Below, one piece after another: positions 1-8,008 of a DNA stretch of 52,431 nucleotides. Below the pieces are notes generated by a model, which worked only from the letters and a program-made list of their open reading frames with translations, was not told where the DNA came from and did no database searches. Origin of the DNA: an uncultured Myxococcales bacterium (GTDB lineage: Bacteria > Myxococcota_A > UBA9042); the NCBI GenBank assembly GCA_903924465.1, contig CAIYBN010000030.1, positions 1 to 52,431 on the forward strand, given 5' to 3'. The translations under genes and the position numbers were made by a program. Position 1 is the stretch's first letter; every line of letters starts with the position of its first letter.

Positions 1-45
1 AACCCCCCGCATAACCCCCCGCACAACCCCCCGCAACCCCCCGCA
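1..45. repeat. Left terminal inverted repeat (telomere-like C-rich array)
   Basis: Four tandem units of AACCCCCCGC with one- or two-base linkers (AT, AC, none). The exact reverse complement of all 45 bases lies at 52327-52371. Read on the minus strand, the array is G-rich and runs 3' towards the end of the molecule. The matching right-hand region continues about 60 bases further outward, so the left end may be trimmed in the assembly. Confidence 0.9.
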
Positions 46-82
46 GAATCGGTGCGGCATGGGCTGAGCGATAGTCGGCCAG

Positions 83-463
83 CTACTTCGGCGGATCAAA
101 CGGGACGGCGACAGTCATGCCGCACTTCACGCACCTGGTCGCGGGCACGAATGCGAAGCCCAGCGTCAGGATGCGGCACTTCGGACAACGGACCTTGACC
201 GCGTGTTCAGCAACGGCGTGCAGGATGCGGATGTCGGATTCGTCGAACCGGATCTTGTAGTCGGGCGCGGGGCGAACCTGTGCGCTGTACTTTCGCGCGG
301 TGTGCCGAGACACGGAGCATTCCCGCGAGATGTCCATGTCCGTGTAGCCTTCCTTGGCCATACGATGAATTTTGTCGCGCACGGTTGGCGGTATTCTCAA
401 AAATCCGACACTTGGGCGGCGATTCGTGGCAGGCTTTGGGGAGATTCGTGACAATTCAGCCAT
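83..463 (-). CDS. HTH and zinc-ribbon DNA-binding protein
   Basis: A 126-residue protein of unknown target. Residues about 31-59 form a resolvase-type helix-turn-helix (TDMDISRECSVSRHTARKY). A C-terminal zinc ribbon has CPKC at 93-96 and CVKC at 111-114. The ATG at 463 (MAEL) is preferred over an in-frame GTG at 487, because it lies 2 bases after the helicase stop and has a GGGAG about 11 bases upstream. It is the last gene of a two-gene minus-strand unit with the helicase and ends close to the terminal repeats. A role as a regulator or terminus-binding protein is possible, but nothing in the sequence proves it. Confidence 0.75.
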   Translation of the reverse strand: MAELSRISPKPATNRRPSVGFLRIPPTVRDKIHRMAKEGYTDMDISRECSVSRHTARKYSAQVRPAPDYKIRFDESDIRILHAVAEHAVKVRCPKCRILTLGFAFVPATRCVKCGMTVAVPFDPPK

Positions 464-465
464 GA

Positions 466-1827
466 TTACGCTATCTCCCGTTTGCACTGTTGCTCAGAGT
501 ACCAAAGCGGCAAACCTGCCGCGACTCGCGCACGTTCCGATCTTTCCCACGTCTCGCGGACGGACTTTGCCCATGCCGGGCAGTTCCGGTACGGAGTCCG
601 CAGGCTTTCCGCGCGTTCCTGCCGCTGGCGCCGCATGGGTGCGGGTTCCGCCGCGGCCAGTCGCGCCTTCAGGTGCGGTGTGCAGACGGTTTGTCCGTCC
701 ACATCGACAGGCTCATTGCAGTCCTCGCACAACCGCCGCGCCGAGATCGCGCCATCGGCGTACCAGTCGCGCTCCGCGTCGACCATGCCGTGACGATCGG
801 AGTTTCCGCCGTGGTCAATGATCACAAGGTCGCGCTTGTTGACGTGCGGTGCGGGCCGCAGTCCGCGACCGACCATTTGCATGTACCGGCTCAGACTGCA
901 CGTCGCCGTCGCCAGTTGCACACATGACACCTCGACCAGATCCAAACCCTCGACGAACAAGCCCACGTTGCAGACAACGTCCAGTTCGCCGCGGCGCAGG
1001 CGGTCAAGCGCGTCCTTGCGGACTTCTTTGGACGTTCCGCCGTCCAGATGCTCAGCGCGCGCGCCGGCGCGATTGTACGCCGCCACCAAACGCTTCGACG
1101 CATGGATGCCTGCCGCAAACGTGATTGTCCGGCGCCGCCGACCGTCGACACGCCACCAGTCGACAATCTCTTGCACCAACGCCTCATCGCCGTATGCCGC
1201 GTCCAAAGCGCCGGCATCGTAGTCGCCAGCGACCATTTTGATACGCGACAAGTCGGGCATGGTGGCTGGCACGGTACGCGCAGACACCAGCCATCCGGCT
1301 TTTTGCAGGCCGGAAATGCTCGGACCGCAGATCAGCACGGGGAACAGGGCGGCCAGACTCTTGCCGTCCAACCGCACTGGCGTCGCGGTTAGGCCAATGG
1401 CCACGGCACGCGGCCACCGCTTCTGCACGCTACGGTGTTGCTCGATTAGCTTGTGCGCCTCATCGTAGATGATGGCGTCTGGCGTGTACCCGGCAAACGA
1501 CACGGCGCCCATGCGACGCTGCAGCGTCTGCGACGTCGTCAGGACCACGCGCACGCCGCCGATCGACTTGCCCACCCCTGGACCATGCACCACAACGTAG
1601 GAAACCTTGGCGCTTTCAAGCATGTCCTCAGTTTGCTTCAGGATCTCGTCGCTCGGGACGATGTATAGGACTCGCCCGCGCAACAGGTGCGGGTGAGAGA
1701 TAAGCCCCGCGGCGATGACCGTCTTGCCGCCGCCTGTAGGCAACTGCAGGCACAACTTCTTGTGACCTTGGACGAATCCGCGCTCAACATCCATAAGCAT
1801 CCGTGACTGGTACGGGCGCAGCGCCAT
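466..1827 (-). CDS. Superfamily II DEAD/DEAH-box helicase (copy 1)
   Basis: A 453-residue ATP-dependent DNA or RNA helicase. An N-terminal LRPYQ (Q-motif-like) precedes Walker A PTGGGKT at residues 30-36. The DEAH box (IIYDEAHKL) lies near residue 123, motif III is TATP, and the RecA-like second domain ends with QMVGRGLR (motif VI). Behind it lies a Cys/His-containing stretch (CEDC...CTPH) that may bind zinc. It is a paralogue of the plus-strand helicase at 40328-41713, with the same LRPYQ start and identical Walker A position. The start codon has GGAGG close upstream. It is probably used in replication, recombination or repair; the exact substrate is unknown. Confidence 0.9.
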   Translation of the reverse strand: MALRPYQSRMLMDVERGFVQGHKKLCLQLPTGGGKTVIAAGLISHPHLLRGRVLYIVPSDEILKQTEDMLESAKVSYVVVHGPGVGKSIGGVRVVLTTSQTLQRRMGAVSFAGYTPDAIIYDEAHKLIEQHRSVQKRWPRAVAIGLTATPVRLDGKSLAALFPVLICGPSISGLQKAGWLVSARTVPATMPDLSRIKMVAGDYDAGALDAAYGDEALVQEIVDWWRVDGRRRRTITFAAGIHASKRLVAAYNRAGARAEHLDGGTSKEVRKDALDRLRRGELDVVCNVGLFVEGLDLVEVSCVQLATATCSLSRYMQMVGRGLRPAPHVNKRDLVIIDHGGNSDRHGMVDAERDWYADGAISARRLCEDCNEPVDVDGQTVCTPHLKARLAAAEPAPMRRQRQERAESLRTPYRNCPAWAKSVRETWERSERARVAAGLPLWYSEQQCKREIA

Positions 1828-1854
1828 GATCCTCCGGGGATACCAAGACGATCA

Positions 1855-1907
1855 TTGACCGATCGGCTGGCGCATCCTAACGTAACTCACGGACGCCGGT
1901 CGCGCAA
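1855..1907. promoter_or_regulatory. Divergent promoter candidates between helicase and virion module
   Basis: Plus strand: TTGACC (1855-1860), 17-base spacer, TAACGT (1878-1883); good -35, weak -10. Minus strand: TTGCGC (1907-1902), 17-base spacer, TACGTT (1884-1879). The two -10 elements overlap on CTAACGTAACTC, so the two transcripts would compete. The same TACGTT -10 with a 17-base spacer occurs in the minus promoter at 28821-28849. Confidence 0.35.
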
Positions 1908-1929
1908 CGTGCGATGGCAAGGGGGAAAC

Positions 1930-3249
1930 TTGGCGATAGACAAACCTGTGCGGTTGGCAGCATCCATGGCGCCTTCCGCGGAAGAACTGGCAGACGGCCA
2001 GCCGATTACCGTTACCCAAACCTTTCAGCGTGTCAAAGGCGACCCAAACTCGCGCTTGACCGCGGCGGAGCTGCGCGATTCCCGTTGGTCAATCTGGTGT
2101 CGCAAACCGGGCAAGGCGCTGCGCTTCCGCGACATCGTGCAGGGCAAGCCGCTGGAACCGCAGTTGCAAACGCTGTACGGCGACGGCACGTTCCGACTTG
2201 TGCCGCACCATCCGGAGACGGACGAACGCCTTGAGCGGATGGAAGAATGGTTGGGAGTCGGCGAAGAACCCGACGAACCCGAAAACGACTACCACGGAGA
2301 CACTATGCCAGTGAGCGCGCTTCCACCCAGCTATACCGATCAGGACTACGGATTCAACCCAGGCGGCATTCAGCGGTCAAGCGCCGCGGAAGAATTGCAG
2401 CTCGAGATGCTGCGATCCAACGCGGCGACGGCCCGTGCCGCGGAAGAACGCCGCGAAAAACAAGAGGCGCTGCAATGGCAGGACGCACAGGATCGCCGCA
2501 AGCGCGAAGATGACGAAAAAGCCGATGCCAAGCGCATCGCCGCGGAAGAAAAACTCGCGGCCGACGCGCGGCGTCTGGAAGAAAAAGCGGATCAGCGCCG
2601 GCGCGAGGAAGCGTCTGAAAAGCGGCAATCCGACATGATGATGGCGGGCATTACGCTGGCGGGCACGGTGATCACGGCAATCGGCGCGGCGATGAGCAAG
2701 CCTGTTGCGCCGCAAACGGACCTCAACTCGGCGCTGCTGGCCGCGGCGTTGCGCCCAAAGGAACAAACGTCGCTCGATGAGCTGATGAAACTGACGGCGA
2801 TGATGACGCAGCAGACGCAGGCGCAGGCGGCGCAAATGACGGCGATCGCCAAGATGAACGAGCGCCCCGAACGCGACGACGCAGACGACGACTTGTCGAT
2901 CAAGGACATGCTGCCAATGTTTGGGCAGATCCTTGGCGGCGGACGCGTGGCGCCGCCTCAGCAACAGGAAGGGCAAACGCAACCGCCGCAGTTGCCCGCG
3001 CCAGGCATGGATAACGCGATGATCCAGAGCATGATCGGCGAAGCGGTGTCCGATCCGAACACGGTTGCGTCGATCGTGGAGCATTCGCCCGACTCAGTAT
3101 TTGCAGGACTGATCCTGGCGTGCAAGAATAATCCAGCGCTCGCCGAACAGTTCATGGCGAAGTGGCAGAGCGAATCGGCGCCACAAGAAGCGCCCGCGTC
3201 AGTGACGGAGTCCAGTCAGGAGCAGCCGCCCAAGACGCGCAGGAAGTGA
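1930..3249 (+). CDS. Coiled-coil protein with a hydrophobic segment, first gene of virion module
   Basis: About 439 residues, not assigned to a family. The TTG at 1930 is preferred because AAGGGGG lies 6 bases upstream; an ATG at 1966 is also possible. The N-terminal 130 residues look globular. Residues about 154-235 are a highly charged Glu/Arg/Lys/Ala coiled coil, followed at about 237-258 by a hydrophobic Ala/Gly/Ile segment (MMMAGITLAGTVITAIGAAM) that could span a membrane. The tail is rich in Gln, Pro and acidic residues with an Asp cluster (RDDADDD). It ends 10 bases before the peptidase-like gene. Position and architecture suggest a virion or scaffold protein; this is inference. Confidence 0.75.
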   Translation: MAIDKPVRLAASMAPSAEELADGQPITVTQTFQRVKGDPNSRLTAAELRDSRWSIWCRKPGKALRFRDIVQGKPLEPQLQTLYGDGTFRLVPHHPETDERLERMEEWLGVGEEPDEPENDYHGDTMPVSALPPSYTDQDYGFNPGGIQRSSAAEELQLEMLRSNAATARAAEERREKQEALQWQDAQDRRKREDDEKADAKRIAAEEKLAADARRLEEKADQRRREEASEKRQSDMMMAGITLAGTVITAIGAAMSKPVAPQTDLNSALLAAALRPKEQTSLDELMKLTAMMTQQTQAQAAQMTAIAKMNERPERDDADDDLSIKDMLPMFGQILGGGRVAPPQQQEGQTQPPQLPAPGMDNAMIQSMIGEAVSDPNTVASIVEHSPDSVFAGLILACKNNPALAEQFMAKWQSESAPQEAPASVTESSQEQPPKTRRK

Positions 3250-3259
3250 GGCACGGCGC

Positions 3260-3874
3260 ATGGGATACGCACAAGTTCAGACGAGAGATCGCGAAGTTGG
3301 CTCACTCGACAAGTGCGTTCTCATGGATCAGACGGCTATCAGCTTGACGTCGGATCGCGCCTTCAACGAGTTCGTGATGGCCAAAGTTGCCAAGGCGTCA
3401 AACGACTCGATTGACATTGCGACGACGTGGTTCAAGTTCGTCGCGGGCTTGCCGTACCGCCGTGACCCGGTCGATTGGGAGTTGTACCGTTCCTGGACCG
3501 ACACGGTTTCCCACGGCGGGGACTGCGACGACCTGTCGATCCTGTTGGCCGCCGGCTTGCGCAGCGTCGGTATCCCGGCGTTTTGCGAGATCCTGACCGA
3601 CGAACAGGGTTGGGGCTTTCACGCGCGAGTGCGCGCAGGCTTGCCGCCCCACGATCCGCGCACTTGGGCGATTCTGGACCCGGTATGCAAAAGCGAAAGA
3701 CAGTGGGTAATGGTCGACAGAGACTGGACGCAGGATCCGATTGTGAAGGGCGGGACTTACGGCCCGGCGGCGGAACCGATCCAGACGCCGACATCATCGA
3801 CGCCGACGTGGTTGGCCCCGTTACTCGCCATCGCCTTGACGGCGGGATGGTGGCTGAGGGGCCGGAGCAAGTAG
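3260..3874 (+). CDS. Transglutaminase-fold cysteine peptidase with C-terminal membrane anchor
   Basis: A 204-residue protein. The core has the three transglutaminase-like catalytic blocks in order: GGDCDDLSILLAA (Cys, about residue 90), WGFHARV (His, about 120) and WAILDPV (Asp, about 137). After a Thr/Ser/Pro linker, a C-terminal segment (WLAPLLAIALTAGWWLRG) followed by Arg/Lys is a typical tail anchor. Viral and bacterial members of this fold act as peptidases or cross-linkers; here it sits just upstream of the basic protein and the capsid-type genes. It is therefore a candidate virion-maturation enzyme, but a cell-wall or entry role is equally compatible. Confidence 0.8.
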   Translation: MGYAQVQTRDREVGSLDKCVLMDQTAISLTSDRAFNEFVMAKVAKASNDSIDIATTWFKFVAGLPYRRDPVDWELYRSWTDTVSHGGDCDDLSILLAAGLRSVGIPAFCEILTDEQGWGFHARVRAGLPPHDPRTWAILDPVCKSERQWVMVDRDWTQDPIVKGGTYGPAAEPIQTPTSSTPTWLAPLLAIALTAGWWLRGRSK

Positions 3875-3957
3875 AGACGGCAACGCATCCGCTGGCGCGC
3901 ATTGCAGGGGCGATGCTCACGCTGGCGATCATTGACATGATCAGGGACCAAAAATGA
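3847..3957 (+). CDS. Small hydrophobic protein, 36 residues
   Basis: An ATG at 3847 inside the end of the preceding gene opens a 36-codon frame. It ends in an ATGA overlap with the next start at 3954, as expected for a translationally coupled gene. Its second half (ARIAGAMLTLAIIDMI) is a single short hydrophobic helix. The frame bridges what would otherwise be an 80-base gap in a module that has almost none. No family is recognised. Confidence 0.5.
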   Translation: MVAEGPEQVETATHPLARIAGAMLTLAIIDMIRDQK

Positions 3958-4823
3958 CGACCAAGAACCCATTGGATCACGCGCTCAAGACAATCAAAGG
4001 CGGCGCCCAAACTATGCTCGATCAGGCCGCGCAATCCGCGACGCAGGCGTTGACGCAGGAAGTGTCCAAGATTGGCGGATCGTTCCCGGCACCTGGACCC
4101 GCGCCGGTGCAGAATCCGGCGCCGCGCCTGACCACGTTGCCGCCGCTGGCGCGCATGGCGGCCGTACAAAATCCAGACGACGATGACGACGATGACGACG
4201 CGGACGACGACGACGACGGTCAGCACGACGCGGACCCCGACACGCCGGCGGTGTTTTTTGAGACACCCAATGCCGACTACAATCTCGCGTGCGCGGTCGG
4301 CGCGTACCGTGCGGCAGGCGGCGACGGCTGTCTGGTGGCGACTCACAAGGCTGGCCAAGCGTTTTTTGGCACGGCCGAACAGTTGACGGAGCATTGCGCG
4401 CGGCACAATCACAAGACGGCGGACTGGGGTGTCGAGGATGATCAGGCCGAGATCATGGAAATGGAATACGAACGCGCAGGCATTCAGCTCATGATGCGGC
4501 GTCTGGACGAACAGGAGGCGGCGTGGGGAAAGGCGCTCAAGGCGCAAGAGGACTTCCACTGGGGCGACAAGGCCAACGCCACTGGCGTTGTGACGATTCC
4601 CGGCGTGACCGGACCCGCGGTGTTCTTGGGCGTCGCGCGCAGAATCGAGTATGGCGCGCAGAAGCAAGGCAAGTGGGAAGAATACTTCCACGAACACGGC
4701 GAAGAATCAGGCACTTTCCCGTCGATCTACGGCATTGGCGAACCCGACGACAAAGGCGACTATCGCGCGTTTGTCGTCTACGGCGGCAACATGCACATCC
4801 AAGATCGCGGCATCATCGACTGA
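3954..4823 (+). CDS. Hypothetical virion-module protein with poly-Asp tract
   Basis: A 289-residue protein with an ATGA-coupled start. The first 70 residues are helical, then Pro/Ala-rich, with NP motifs (KNPLDH, VQNPAP, VQNPDD). A run of Asp residues (about 75-95) forms a strongly acidic linker. The C-terminal two thirds is a mixed alpha/beta domain with no motif I recognise (FFETPNADYNLACAVGAYRA near its start). It is transcribed with the virion genes, and the acidic run could pair with the very basic protein encoded next. Function unknown. Confidence 0.75.
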   Translation: MTTKNPLDHALKTIKGGAQTMLDQAAQSATQALTQEVSKIGGSFPAPGPAPVQNPAPRLTTLPPLARMAAVQNPDDDDDDDDADDDDDGQHDADPDTPAVFFETPNADYNLACAVGAYRAAGGDGCLVATHKAGQAFFGTAEQLTEHCARHNHKTADWGVEDDQAEIMEMEYERAGIQLMMRRLDEQEAAWGKALKAQEDFHWGDKANATGVVTIPGVTGPAVFLGVARRIEYGAQKQGKWEEYFHEHGEESGTFPSIYGIGEPDDKGDYRAFVVYGGNMHIQDRGIID

Positions 4824-4962
4824 CAGACGGAAGCGAAACGTGTCACGGCCGGATTATACACAAACACTAATTTGCACAATAGAACGGCTTTGATTCCGGG
4901 CGTATGTTCAGAGGACCAGCGCGGCTATGCGCTCAACTCAGAACTTTCACGGAGTCGAAACC

Positions 4963-5670
4963 ATGATCAAGCCGTTTAGCGCCATCCACGGCGGTACGCT
5001 CGTTGCCAATCCGCGCCGCAAGCGCCGCAAAGTCAAAGCTGGCCGCAAGCACGGATTCCGCGCCCTGTCGCGCAACCCCTCGCACCGTCGCAAGCGTCAC
5101 GCTGGCGCCCACAAGCGCAAGGCGCGGAATCCGGCGCACGCGTTTGCGCGGATGCACCACAAGAAGCACGCCCGCAAGAATCCGGCCCGTCGTCACGGCA
5201 AGCGCCGCAACCCCGGCATGGACATGGGCGGCATCAATCTGGTGGAGCTGGGCCTTGGCTCGGCTGGCACGATCGCGCTTTCCAGCGTGGTCCAGGCGCT
5301 CGTCGACAAGTACGCCCCGGCTTCGATCAAGTCGATGCCCGGCGCTGCTGCACTCGTTCCGGCGCTCGTCGCTGCCGGCGCGTTCTACGGCCACAAGAAG
5401 GCCAGCGGCACGCTCAAAGGCGCGCTGAAGTTCGTCGTGATCACCAGCGCGTTTGAGGCTGTGAATCAGCTCGTCGGCGCGCAGATCAAGTCGACCATTG
5501 CCGGCCTGTTGCCGGGCGCGACTGGCGGCTACTACCAGGCCAGCGGCCACCGCGTCGGCGGCGTTTACCTCCCGTCGCCGCAGCGCGCGACCGGCGGTGT
5601 GTGGCTGCAGACGCCCCCGGCGACTGCCGGTGCGTTCCCGCAGGGCAAGCCCATGTTTGGCGTCGTGTAA
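4963..5670 (+). CDS. Highly basic Arg/Lys-rich protein with RNP motifs and hydrophobic C-terminal half
   Basis: A 235-residue protein. The ATG at 4963 has CGGAG 8 bases upstream and is preferred to an in-frame ATG at 4927. Residues 10-85 are almost protamine-like, with five NP motifs in basic context (ANPRRKRR, SRNPSHRR, ARNPAHA, RKNPARR, RRNPGMD). The rest is Gly/Ala-rich and hydrophobic, with two likely membrane-crossing or membrane-lying helices (about 88-110 and 125-145) and a Gly/Tyr/Pro-rich tail. A nucleic-acid-condensing N-terminus joined to a membrane part would suit a protein tethering the genome to an inner virion membrane; this is inference. Confidence 0.8.
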   Translation: MIKPFSAIHGGTLVANPRRKRRKVKAGRKHGFRALSRNPSHRRKRHAGAHKRKARNPAHAFARMHHKKHARKNPARRHGKRRNPGMDMGGINLVELGLGSAGTIALSSVVQALVDKYAPASIKSMPGAAALVPALVAAGAFYGHKKASGTLKGALKFVVITSAFEAVNQLVGAQIKSTIAGLLPGATGGYYQASGHRVGGVYLPSPQRATGGVWLQTPPATAGAFPQGKPMFGVV

Positions 5671-5712
5671 GCAACGCTCCGGCGACCAACCTTTTCTCGC
5701 ATCGAGGACACA

Positions 5713-6420
5713 ATGGCAAACACTTTTCTTGAAGAACTTGGCCCGTATTCCAGCATGATCGTGCCGGAAACGGGATCTGCAATCGGCTCGCTTGTGTATG
5801 CAAATACTCAGGATTTGACCAGCACGGCGCTTGTCGCTGTGACCGGCGGCATCATCCCGGCCAATCAGCAGTTGCAGTTTTATCTCGCCGGACTCGGCGA
5901 GATTGGCGGCGGCTACACCACTGGCGCGACGCTTGGGCAGACTAACTCCTTGTTTTCTAAGGGACAAGCCGCGAAGAATCAGGTGTATGTCGCTACACAC
6001 ATCGGCTTTGAGCTGTTCATCACCGGCACCACGGACCCGTCCGTTGCGATGGGTGAGAGCTTGGCGAGCATCGATCAGGTGTTCTCGTTTGGCACGAATT
6101 TCAGTTGGGATCTGACGATCGGCCGCGGCAACGTGCGTACGATCGGCACCCTGCTGGACTATCCGGGCAACAGCGGCGCTTGGGCATCGGTCGGCGACGA
6201 TCCGTCCAGCACCGGCAGCTTCCCGGTCGGTGCGCAGAACGGGACGCCCGGCATGATCACGCGCAAGCTGGCCACGCCGATCTGTTTCCCGCCGCTGGTC
6301 AACGTGACGCTCACCGCGTCCAACGGCAACGCGTTCACCATTCTGGCTGGAGCTGGCAGCGCCTACTTTGGCGTGCGTGCGATCCTCAAGGGCGCGCTCA
6401 TGACGGCGCCGCAGGGCTAA
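5713..6420 (+). CDS. Probable capsid-type structural protein A1
   Basis: A 235-residue protein rich in Gly, Ala, Thr, Ser, Phe and Ile, with alternating hydrophobics typical of beta-sandwich proteins. It has no charged coiled coil and no membrane segment. It is a paralogue of the next gene: a shared IPAN/LPAN, A-G-IG-GG, TG-T pattern in the first third and an FFPxVxxxxxxxxGNAxxL block near the C-terminus (here CFPPLVNVTLTASNGNAF). It has a good RBS and a short spacer to the second copy. Size and composition fit a single-jelly-roll coat protein of a tailless virus, but no signature proves the fold. Confidence 0.75.
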   Translation: MANTFLEELGPYSSMIVPETGSAIGSLVYANTQDLTSTALVAVTGGIIPANQQLQFYLAGLGEIGGGYTTGATLGQTNSLFSKGQAAKNQVYVATHIGFELFITGTTDPSVAMGESLASIDQVFSFGTNFSWDLTIGRGNVRTIGTLLDYPGNSGAWASVGDDPSSTGSFPVGAQNGTPGMITRKLATPICFPPLVNVTLTASNGNAFTILAGAGSAYFGVRAILKGALMTAPQG

Positions 6421-6453
6421 GCCTCCACTTTCAAGGACTTCAGGAGAATCATC

Positions 6454-7350
6454 ATGGCCACTGTTCAAGTCAAGGCAATGGATTATCTGGACGATCTCAT
6501 CCCCTTTATGGGGATGACGATCGAGCCTGGCGTGACGGTCGGCGATTTCGCCTTCACGTCTGCCCAGGACATCTACTCGACGACGTTCATCACGCCGACC
6601 GCGGACAACACTTTGCCCGCGAACATCAACGCCGACCTGTTTCAGGCGGCGATTGGTGACACTGGTCAGGGCTTGGCCAGTGGCGTGACCATGACGCGGG
6701 CGCAAACCTCGTGGCTCGACTCGGGCGGCCGCCTGGGCGCGAACGAATGCTTTGTCGGCATTTCCGCGTCCTTCAAGGTGTTCAAGATCCGCGTGGGCGG
6801 CGCGACGACCGGCCAGACGTCGTCCTCGCTCGGTTGCTCGCTGACCAACAGCTCGACCGTGTTGCTTCCCAACTCGGCTGCTGCGACGCAGATTCTGAAC
6901 AACCTGTCGTGGCAGTACAACATCGGCGACACGATCCCGCGTATTGTCGGTCCGCTGGCGCAATGGCCGCAGGGCTGTGGCGCGTGGCAGGCTCCGGCTG
7001 ACATCAGCTCGGGCACCGTCACCGGCGGTACGGGCACGACCCCGAGCATCGTGTCCACGTTCACCGGCACCGTGCAGGCCGGGCAGGGCGTCCAGAACGG
7101 CGCCCCGTTTGAGGCTCGCCGCAAGTTCGACGTGCCGTTCATCTTTTTCCCGAACGTCAAGACGTCGATCAAGATCCTGAGCGGCAACGCTCTGGCGCTT
7201 CCGACGCTCGCGGCGACCAACAACGCCAACCTGCCCTACGGCGGCAATCTGACGCTGCAGGCCGCGGCGGTCACGACCGATCGTCCGTACGTCGAGTTCC
7301 TCGCCGTGCAGATGTGCATCGGCGGGTACAAGTTGACCCGCAACGTGTAA
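6454..7350 (+). CDS. Probable capsid-type structural protein A2 (paralogue of A1)
   Basis: A 298-residue protein, beta-rich with few charges, preceded by AGGAG. It aligns by eye with the 5713 protein from LPANINADLFQAAIGDTGQG and through the C-terminal FFPNVKTSIKILSGNAL block. It is about 60 residues longer, with an insertion rich in Gly/Thr/Ser (GTVTGGTGTTP region, about 190-215). A small plus large single-barrel pair recalls the two major capsid proteins of Halopanivirales-type viruses; that parallel is only size and context. An intergenic hairpin follows the gene. Confidence 0.75.
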   Translation: MATVQVKAMDYLDDLIPFMGMTIEPGVTVGDFAFTSAQDIYSTTFITPTADNTLPANINADLFQAAIGDTGQGLASGVTMTRAQTSWLDSGGRLGANECFVGISASFKVFKIRVGGATTGQTSSSLGCSLTNSSTVLLPNSAAATQILNNLSWQYNIGDTIPRIVGPLAQWPQGCGAWQAPADISSGTVTGGTGTTPSIVSTFTGTVQAGQGVQNGAPFEARRKFDVPFIFFPNVKTSIKILSGNALALPTLAATNNANLPYGGNLTLQAAAVTTDRPYVEFLAVQMCIGGYKLTRNV

Positions 7351-7385
7351 TCCGGTTCGCCCGGTTCGCGAAGTGGTGTGAAAAA

Positions 7386-7425
7386 GCAATGGGGCCAGGT
7401 GCAGGCACGCGCATGGCCCCATTGC
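7386..7425 (+). other. Intergenic inverted repeat between capsid-type genes
   Basis: A perfect 12-bp stem: GCAATGGGGCCA (7386-7397) and TGGCCCCATTGC (7414-7425), with a 16-base loop. No U-tract follows, so it is not a classical terminator. It may be an mRNA-stabilising or processing structure that sets the relative expression of the flanking structural genes. Confidence 0.7.
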
Positions 7426-7444
7426 CGTAACTGGAGACTTTGCC

Positions 7445-7996
7445 ATGCTCATCAAAACTCAATACGGCGTGGTCGACCCGACGTTTTCCGGCCAACCGGA
7501 AGCACTCGCGGCGGCACTGACGCAATGGCTGTGGGCCAACCCGAAGTCCAACCCGCGCGCCGCCAACCCCGACTCGTGGGACGAAACCGGCTTTGCCGTG
7601 ACGTTCCTTGACCGTTCGATCACGTTCTCGGCCGTTCCGGCTGGCGAAACCGCCAGTCAGAAGCTGAATCTCGGCGGCGGTAAGAACGTCATCGTGTTTT
7701 CGCGCGTGCAGACGGTAACGCCGACGACGATCGCGACGGATCCGAACACGATCGTCCTGCCCAATCAGCTCCCCAACTTCACGTTGGTGCAGCAGAAGCG
7801 CACTGACGGGCTGGAAGTCATCCAGGAAGTGCCGCTGCAGTCCTGTTTTGGCTGGGGCTTGGCGCCATACGTCCTGCCGGTGCCCGAGCGTTGGCTGGGC
7901 AATCTGGAACAGCGTTTTGTCGTGACCAACAACAACACCTATCCGGTGGACATCACGTTGAGCTGGCACTTGGCGATCCTGAACACTGGCCGATAA
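7445..7996 (+). CDS. Probable structural protein B1
   Basis: A 183-residue beta-rich protein without membrane segments. The N-terminus has three NP motifs (WANPKSNPRAANP). Its C-terminus (VDITLSWHLAILNTGR) is closely matched by the next gene (VQVALTFKIAVLFTGR), and both share LDRSITF/RDQTFT and a CFGxxxAPxxxxVP block. It is therefore a second paralogous pair directly after the A1/A2 pair. GGAGACTTTGCC precedes the ATG. Likely coat, penton or vertex component. Confidence 0.75.
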   Translation: MLIKTQYGVVDPTFSGQPEALAAALTQWLWANPKSNPRAANPDSWDETGFAVTFLDRSITFSAVPAGETASQKLNLGGGKNVIVFSRVQTVTPTTIATDPNTIVLPNQLPNFTLVQQKRTDGLEVIQEVPLQSCFGWGLAPYVLPVPERWLGNLEQRFVVTNNNTYPVDITLSWHLAILNTGR

Positions 7997-8008
7997 GCGA
8001 GGATCACA

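Noticed and set aside
1855..1929. TTG at 1855 as start of the coiled-coil protein
   Set aside because: It has no RBS and coincides with a -35-like TTGACC; the TTG at 1930 with AAGGGGG upstream fits better.
3432..4697. A 421-codon minus-strand frame
   Set aside because: Antisense shadow of the transglutaminase-like and poly-Asp genes; no motif, no RBS context.
4824..4962. Promoter before the basic RNP protein
   Set aside because: TATACA-like -10 sequences occur in this AT-richer gap, but no -35 at suitable distance.
4933..7455. An 840-codon open frame on the minus strand over the capsid-type genes
   Set aside because: It is antisense to well-formed genes with RBS and paralogue support. Its composition (Arg/His/Ala-rich, low hydrophobic order) is typical of a GC-rich shadow frame.
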